A stretch of DNA of 23,823 bases, taken from positions 1 to 23,823 of the forward strand of contig AVPN01000952.1 of the NCBI GenBank assembly GCA_000695325.1. The letters run 5' to 3'. The stretch comes from Pleurobrachia bachei (Eukaryota > Ctenophora > Tentaculata > Cydippida > Pleurobrachiidae). Shown here piece by piece: positions 18,917 through 23,823 of the stretch. The notes beneath the pieces are model-generated. The model was not told where the DNA came from and did not search any database. It was given only the letters and a program-made list of their open reading frames with translations. Every line of letters starts with the position of its first letter. Position 1 is the first letter of the stretch. Made by a program: the position numbers and the translations under genes.

Positions 18917-19361
18917 TTAATTTAAACAGCTATAACAAGGGAGAGATGGGAGTTATTTGGGATTGGTAATGGGATTGAGATGAGAGAGAATTGGGATTTG
19001 GGGGTTGGAGGAAAGGGGAAACGGGGAATATTGAAACACGATTAATAAATTGGAAGAAAAAATAATTTATTTGGGATAATAAAAACTAGTGTATAATAAT
19101 TGTGATACAAAAATAGTTGGTGAAAACACATATATATTTGTAACAGTTCTCTATCTTGTATTAAAGTTACATAAGAATAGTAATAGACACAAATAAAAAT
19201 GGTAATAGTTTACAATTGAAAAAATATGATTAATCTATGACATACATTGAAAAAAGGTTTAAAACAATATCATCGTGTTTTGAACTAAAACACAAACACA
19301 TACAAACATAGATTATATTATAGACTTGTTGGTTAAATAAAATAAGCAATTCTCTACTCTT
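18917..19361 (-). other. Intergenic region, MLH3 to OB-fold gene
   Basis: 445 bp. A minus-strand AATAAA (19071-19066) may end MLH3 transcripts. About 137 bases further on is the acceptor CCCTTGTTATAG (AG 18931-18930), 13 bases before the OB-gene ATG and preceded by a C/T-rich tract (about 18940-19020). No gene seen. Confidence 0.55.
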
Positions 19362-22300
19362 TTACACAAAATGAGATCGTAATTTGAGAAACTGCAGTCC
19401 TTCTCTCACTCCCTCCTCCCTCTCCTCCTCTTCTGTTGTTTTCAGTTGAATAACAGGTGCAAAAGAGGGCCTGCCATGTGCACACTGAAAGGGAAGATCA
19501 CACACAGCCAACTGGGACAACAATGCCTTGCACTGACCTAAAGAAAGGCTATCTCCAAACCTGATGGCCCCATGACACGCTCTAGAGTGAAGGTACTCAG
19601 TGAGACGGTGTGGAAGGGAGAGGTTACTACCCCTGGAATCCCTAATCTGGTCCAAACCTTCTCTAAATGCAGCGGTAAGAACGTCAATAGAGATATTGAG
19701 CTCACCGGAATCTGTGAAACAAATCGTTGGAATCTCAGTGAGATGCACCTCAGAATCTTTAACTTCCGCCGCAAACCCTATCTTCCCCAGGCTATCCCGT
19801 ACTTGAGAGACAAAATGCCGATCAGCTCTGGATATCCCACTCACAACAACTGGACTCCCTAACTTCGTCATAGCAACCCCACTCCCTACACTCCCTGGAT
19901 CCTTGTAGAGAACAGCTAACATGCACTCTAACCGGACTCTCTCGTGTGCGGCATGTTGGTCAACCATAACAACCATGCCATCACTCGTCACGCAACCGAT
20001 AAACTTGCTATCAATCTGACCTGTCACTTTCAGATCATTGAAAACATCCTTTGTGAACTTGTGGGCATCAATCAGGAACTTCATGTTGTAACGTGGTTTA
20101 CGTGCATCTACTGCACTCTCACCCCGTGTCTCTACTATCTCACTCCGCCACTTTCGGAGGTCAAGTCCCGTGCTCTCCGTCAGCCCCCCTCGGCGCCTCG
20201 GAAGGGTGATTTTGGGTTTGTTCCAAGCTGTACAGTCCGCTGTGATGTGAGACGCAGCGGCAACTGGTGACGCGATCTGGTAGGTCGGTTGCTGTGGTAA
20301 CTGATTCCAGGGTTGTTGTATGGTGGGAGGCGTTGATAGGTCCAACCGCTTCTTGATATGTTGTGTGTTGCACTCATAGCATCCCCCTGTATACGCGAAA
20401 TCCTCGATCTGCTCTGTGGTGGTAACTGTCTCAACCTCTGTCTCAATCAAAGCACCGATTGAAATCTCGGTGTCACTGAGCATTGCGTCTTGAGAATCAC
20501 ACGGCTGATGGACAGTAGGGGTGGGAGGATGTACAGTAGGGGTGGGAGGGAGTTTAGGGGTTGTTGGAGTGGACTGGGCGATAAATGTGGGAGTTGGCAC
20601 AAGCGTTTCACCACCCTCTACCTTACTCAGACAGTGATCATGTTGTCGTTTTTCTTCTCCAGCTGAAAATCTCTCCTGGAGTTGGGTAAAATGAACAGGC
20701 GAGCAGGCCATATCTGTTGTAAACCTCCTAACGGGGCTAATCACTGGGCTTCGTTCCAGAACTGGGGTCGGGGGAACGAAACTATCCTCAAGTGGTGGTG
20801 TGGCTTTGATCACCTGATCAGGGGTATCAGGAACAACACCATCATGGTCCTTAGCAACAGTGAACCGTCTCCTAGCAACCAAAGGTGATTTGTCTGGGGA
20901 GAATGTGATGTGTCTGCTACCCGTTCCAGTTGTCTCATAACCAGAATCCTTTGCTTTTCGGATGGGCGATATTTTGAGGAATGGTTCGTTGCTAAACAGC
21001 TCCTCCTCCTCGTCATCTAGGACGGTCTTTTTTGGTTCGAACACGGGCTCAGGACACCAGTCTCGCTTTCGTTTGTTTCTGGATTGCCGTGGATCGGTTG
21101 TAAACTCGGTTATTGGTGACAAGTCAGGGTTTGGTAACAGTTTGACGTTAGCAGGGAACAGGGGAGTTGAGCACATCTGAATCAGAGAACTTTTCTCTTT
21201 GGCAGGAAATTCAAGGACAGCCCCTTTCTCCTTTCTTTTCATGTCCAACCGTTTCTTTGCAGAGTGAAGATGATTGAGAACAGGGGCATTTTGGAGGCTC
21301 CGTCTCTCTCCTGAAGAGGGCGATTTTGGGGGAGGTGTCGTGAAACGGTCCTCATCTTCCAATGACATCGTGTGAGGGGGAGTTTGAGTCGGGGTGGGGT
21401 GGGTGTGTGGTGGTGCAATGGCTGGTAGAGATGAGACGAAGTCATCCTCGAAAATGTCCAGGGGTTCCAGGTAGATAGGAGAGAGGGTCTCTCGTGGTCG
21501 GTCACCCACAGCAGCAGAGGGAGTGAGGTTTACGACAGGGGTATCTGGTTTTGTGATTATCTCAGGTTGACGGAAGGATGGTGGGGTAGTTGGATTGAAA
21601 TCTGCTAATTTTTCCTTTTCATGTTTATCTGTCGGTTGTTGAACTGTCCTTCGGCGGGCTCGCTCAGATTTCACATTATTTGGAGGACTGGGAGCATTCC
21701 TCATCCGTGTCCGGAGTGATGCTTGGGGAGAGGAGATCATAGAGGATTGAATGAGTTCCTCCTGACTCAGAGACAAGGACATTCCTTCCGACTCAAGAAA
21801 CGAGGCAATGGTCTGGTACACAAGGGTACACACGGTATTCCAATCCGTGAACTCTGTGAACGTGTTTGAATCAAAGCACATGTCCACAAGGGCCGGTTTA
21901 CAAGTTAGGAACATAGCAAACACCGGAAACTTATTCTCCTGATTCCTCTTATCTTTCTCCGCAGAGACAATTAAATCGTTAACAAACGTCTGCAGCCAAT
22001 GGTTAACAATCGGGCGACGGTTAACAAATAGCACCTGGAAAACTCTTCCATCCGTCTCCGTGGAAACAAGTCCGGAGAGTTTGTAGTTTTTGAACTCTCC
22101 CTTTACCTCTCTAAAAGTTTCCCACTCATGGCGACATTGACAGAAAATCAGGAATGAATCCAGTGCCGTGGGAGAAGACACTGTTTGGAGTAGTTTCGTG
22201 CCGGTTGTTACATCTTTCAGTGTCATAACAAGGGAAGGGTTAGCAAGGGATATTTTCAGCAGTTCATCTCTCGCATCCTGTAAATCCATCACAGACAGAG

Positions 22301-22595
22301 AGGTTGCTCGAACGGGGATAGCTGTAAACAAGCCCGATAAAGACACAGTGGTGCCAGGGGATGGCCGACTTCTGATCCCCTCTACCACCATTTCCCCCTT
22401 CCCATCTTGGAAGATTTTACAACGAGTCTTTGAGTATCGTCGGGAGGTTATTGAAACTTTGGAACACAACTTGGTGATGAAGTAGAGACAGCCACGTTTC
22501 GTACCGTAAACCCTTCGAGAGACTTTTCTACTGTTACCCGGTCCTTTCTCACACAACTCAGCGAGATTCTGTACACCCACACCGTTATCAATAAC
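19362..22595 (-). CDS. MLH3: DNA mismatch repair protein MLH3 (5' exon missing)
   Basis: MLH3 pairs with MLH1 to form MutL-gamma, the nicking endonuclease of meiotic crossover and a minor mismatch-repair factor. One large exon (1077 codons plus stop) starts at acceptor TATTTCAG (22597-22596) with VIDNGVGV, the DNGxG ATP-binding motif. It continues with GTTVSLSGLFTAIPVR and LFVNRRPI, both typical of MutL N-domains. A long disordered linker rich in Thr and Pro follows (about residues 290-830). The C-terminal endonuclease domain is complete: DQHAAHERVRLE (codons at 19961-19926) fits DQHA(x)2E(x)4E. ACHGAIRFGD and QCAHGRPSFAP are the other metal-site motifs. The first exon, with the E-x-x-x-N ATPase residue (about 55-60 residues), was not found in the window. 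The GFRGEAL box is degenerate (GTKRGCL). The length fits MLH3 and excludes MLH1. Confidence 0.94.
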   Translation of the reverse strand, partial: VIDNGVGVQNLAELCEKGPGNSRKVSRRVYGTKRGCLYFITKLCSKVSITSRRYSKTRCKIFQDGKGEMVVEGIRSRPSPGTTVSLSGLFTAIPVRATSLSVMDLQDARDELLKISLANPSLVMTLKDVTTGTKLLQTVSSPTALDSFLIFCQCRHEWETFREVKGEFKNYKLSGLVSTETDGRVFQVLFVNRRPIVNHWLQTFVNDLIVSAEKDKRNQENKFPVFAMFLTCKPALVDMCFDSNTFTEFTDWNTVCTLVYQTIASFLESEGMSLSLSQEELIQSSMISSPQASLRTRMRNAPSPPNNVKSERARRRTVQQPTDKHEKEKLADFNPTTPPSFRQPEIITKPDTPVVNLTPSAAVGDRPRETLSPIYLEPLDIFEDDFVSSLPAIAPPHTHPTPTQTPPHTMSLEDEDRFTTPPPKSPSSGERRSLQNAPVLNHLHSAKKRLDMKRKEKGAVLEFPAKEKSSLIQMCSTPLFPANVKLLPNPDLSPITEFTTDPRQSRNKRKRDWCPEPVFEPKKTVLDDEEEELFSNEPFLKISPIRKAKDSGYETTGTGSRHITFSPDKSPLVARRRFTVAKDHDGVVPDTPDQVIKATPPLEDSFVPPTPVLERSPVISPVRRFTTDMACSPVHFTQLQERFSAGEEKRQHDHCLSKVEGGETLVPTPTFIAQSTPTTPKLPPTPTVHPPTPTVHQPCDSQDAMLSDTEISIGALIETEVETVTTTEQIEDFAYTGGCYECNTQHIKKRLDLSTPPTIQQPWNQLPQQPTYQIASPVAAASHITADCTAWNKPKITLPRRRGGLTESTGLDLRKWRSEIVETRGESAVDARKPRYNMKFLIDAHKFTKDVFNDLKVTGQIDSKFIGCVTSDGMVVMVDQHAAHERVRLECMLAVLYKDPGSVGSGVAMTKLGSPVVVSGISRADRHFVSQVRDSLGKIGFAAEVKDSEVHLTEIPTICFTDSGELNISIDVLTAAFREGLDQIRDSRGSNLSLPHRLTEYLHSRACHGAIRFGDSLSLGQCKALLSQLAVCDLPFQCAHGRPSFAPVIQLKTTEEEEREEGVREGLQFLKLRSHFV

Positions 22596-23250
22596 CTGAA
22601 ATACATATGTCAGTCAAAAGCAATGGCCCAGTGGCTTTTTACAAAATTGTTGCTGCGAATGGGGGTTCAGCTGGAAAAATTGGCTGTCAGTCGTGGCTCG
22701 TCATTTGCTTATTTAGATACTAGCTTAAGGTTTTTTATGATACATCATACAGCAAAGTATCCTTGAAGTGAAAACTAACATATTCTATCCCCTAGGTTGT
22801 TGTTATCGGAATTCATCTTACAATGGTCAGTGGTCACTAGTCAGTGGTCAGTGTACACTGAAGTATGAACACTATAGACTTAAGACTCTACGCTCTAGAA
22901 AGTACACGTGTCAACTGTCGAGTGTCGAGAGACGAGAGTGTCAACACTGAACACGGTTTACAAATCATAATTACCACTACCAGTGACACTGGCATACTTG
23001 TTTGATAATTTTGATTGCTATGGAAGAAACTAACTGGTGTGAACATAAATCTTTTAATTATTATTGTAAGCGAATGTGTGACAAGAGAAGTGTGATTTCA
23101 GATTTGTGCATTATGTTGATCATATTTTTCCTTAATTTGTAACTTGTGAGTTTTGCATTTTCCAAAATGGTTAAAATGGAAGGCGCGGGTCATTTCAAAC
23201 AGTAAGGCCGCGGCACACGGGACTCCTTAACGCGCGCAGTGTGCACCAAT
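22596..23250. other. MLH3 intron and upstream sequence
   Basis: No MutL first exon is recognisable here on the minus strand. Short repeats of GTCAGTGGTCA occur at 22824-22852. The plus-strand ATG frame at 22624 (47 codons) shows no conserved features and is taken as chance. Confidence 0.45.
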
Positions 23251-23345
23251 AATTCCCAGTGGGAATTCTGCCCGCTACATCTCATATGCCGAGGGAATTT
23301 CCCACGGTATATAAAATGTAGCGCGCAGAACAAATTCGTGTACGA
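23251..23345 (+). promoter_or_regulatory. Putative promoter: kappaB-like sites and TATA box
   Basis: The inverted repeat AATTCCCAGTGGGAATT (23251-23267) is followed by GGGAATTTCCC (23293-23303), a fully symmetrical match to the NF-kappaB consensus. TATATAAAA follows at 23308-23316, overlapping AAATGTAGCGCGC (23314-23326). This order suits a plus-strand promoter with transcription starting near 23340. A gene downstream is not visible; the first ATG (23345) opens only a short frame. Binding is not shown by sequence alone. Confidence 0.4.
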
Positions 23346-23571
23346 TGCCTTTTATTGAGTGCGCGTGCGCGTGGTATTTCAAACTAACGTAGAATCCTAT
23401 ATTTTCAGAAGCCGCACTGGATGAATAAATTCTAGATTGATTGACGAGGCTACATTGCTGCAATGGATACTTTTGAGTTCTTAGCCGACTGTTATGTTAA
23501 TTTGTAAACAAAGTCTAGCCAGGCAATCAGTCGAAACTAAAAGTTGATTTTGGTTAAACAATGGGGGGGCG

Positions 23572-23660
23572 ACATGTTAATTTTGTTAACTTTGTTAATA
23601 TTAACATCCAGAAAACAGGTGATTTATTAACAAATTAACAAAAAGTTAACAAACGTTAAC
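23572..23660. repeat. Imperfect inverted repeat rich in GTTAAC
   Basis: A TGTTAATTTTGTTAACTTTG-type arm (from about 23573) is mirrored by a right arm ending in GTTAACAAACGTTAACA (to about 23663), with a spacer of roughly 20-30 bases. The transcript could fold into a hairpin. No transposase or clear terminal repeat is seen. Confidence 0.6.
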
Positions 23661-23823
23661 AAATGCCATTTACCCCATCTAAAACCCCTTTAGCACGTGT
23701 TTTTGGTATTTAACACTTGTTCTGCGATCATAGGTGTTCCTTCTGCACGATTTGCATACCCTACTACCTCTACTACGGCTTTTCTACAGCGATTTGTTCC
23801 ATTAATGGCCATTGTGTAAATTT

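Noticed and set aside
22624-22767. Plus-strand 47-codon frame starting MAQWLFTKLL
   Set aside because: Short, without homology or splice context; it is within the MLH3 intron.
1-23823. tRNA, rRNA, CRISPR arrays or viral/transposase genes
   Set aside because: No cloverleaf with a proper T-loop, no regular spacer arrays and no transposase, integrase or reverse-transcriptase motifs were seen in any frame.

Overview
The window reads as nuclear DNA of an animal. It holds eight protein-coding genes of conserved eukaryotic or metazoan families, GT-AG introns, CT/GA microsatellites and one assembly gap (N, 11195-12084). There is no bacterial operon, rRNA, tRNA or CRISPR. A BLOC-3-like subunit, a Golgi sulfotransferase, MLH3, TAF5 and a calcium-regulated ATP-Mg/Pi carrier together point to a metazoan. 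Few and mostly short introns, plus signs of possible spliced-leader trans-splicing, suggest a compact, perhaps non-bilaterian genome. The species cannot be named from sequence alone.

Plus strand, left part: a Got1/GOLT1 vesicle-transport protein (455-874); an SCaMC mitochondrial carrier with N-terminal EF hands (predicted 2063-5125, a 14-nt coding exon plus one large exon); and an unrecognised Ser/Pro-rich protein (5805-7725) whose last exon encodes a leucine zipper in a different frame. Two strong internal donors would splice into that frame.

Minus strand, right part, in transcription order: MLH3 (22595-19362, first exon not found), a multi-OB-fold protein (18916-17276), a type II Golgi sulfotransferase (16897-15515), an HPS4-like protein (14927-13101) and a TAF5-family WD40 protein (8741 up to 11112 or 12763). 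These five genes lie head to tail with only about 340-590 bp between stop and next start. Four of the five, plus GOLT1, have a pyrimidine tract and AG a few to about 25 nt before the ATG. This looks like cis-spliced 5'UTRs or, more interestingly, trans-splicing and possibly operon-like transcription. The first exon of the TAF5 gene is present twice, on both sides of the gap, most likely an assembly or haplotype artefact.

The right end (23250-23360) has a symmetrical kappaB-like site and a TATA box, which may be the promoter of a gene beginning near the window edge. The genes have no obvious shared pathway: DNA repair (MLH3), a possible ssDNA/telomere binder (OB protein), transcription (TAF5), membrane traffic (GOLT1, HPS4), Golgi sulfation and mitochondrial transport.
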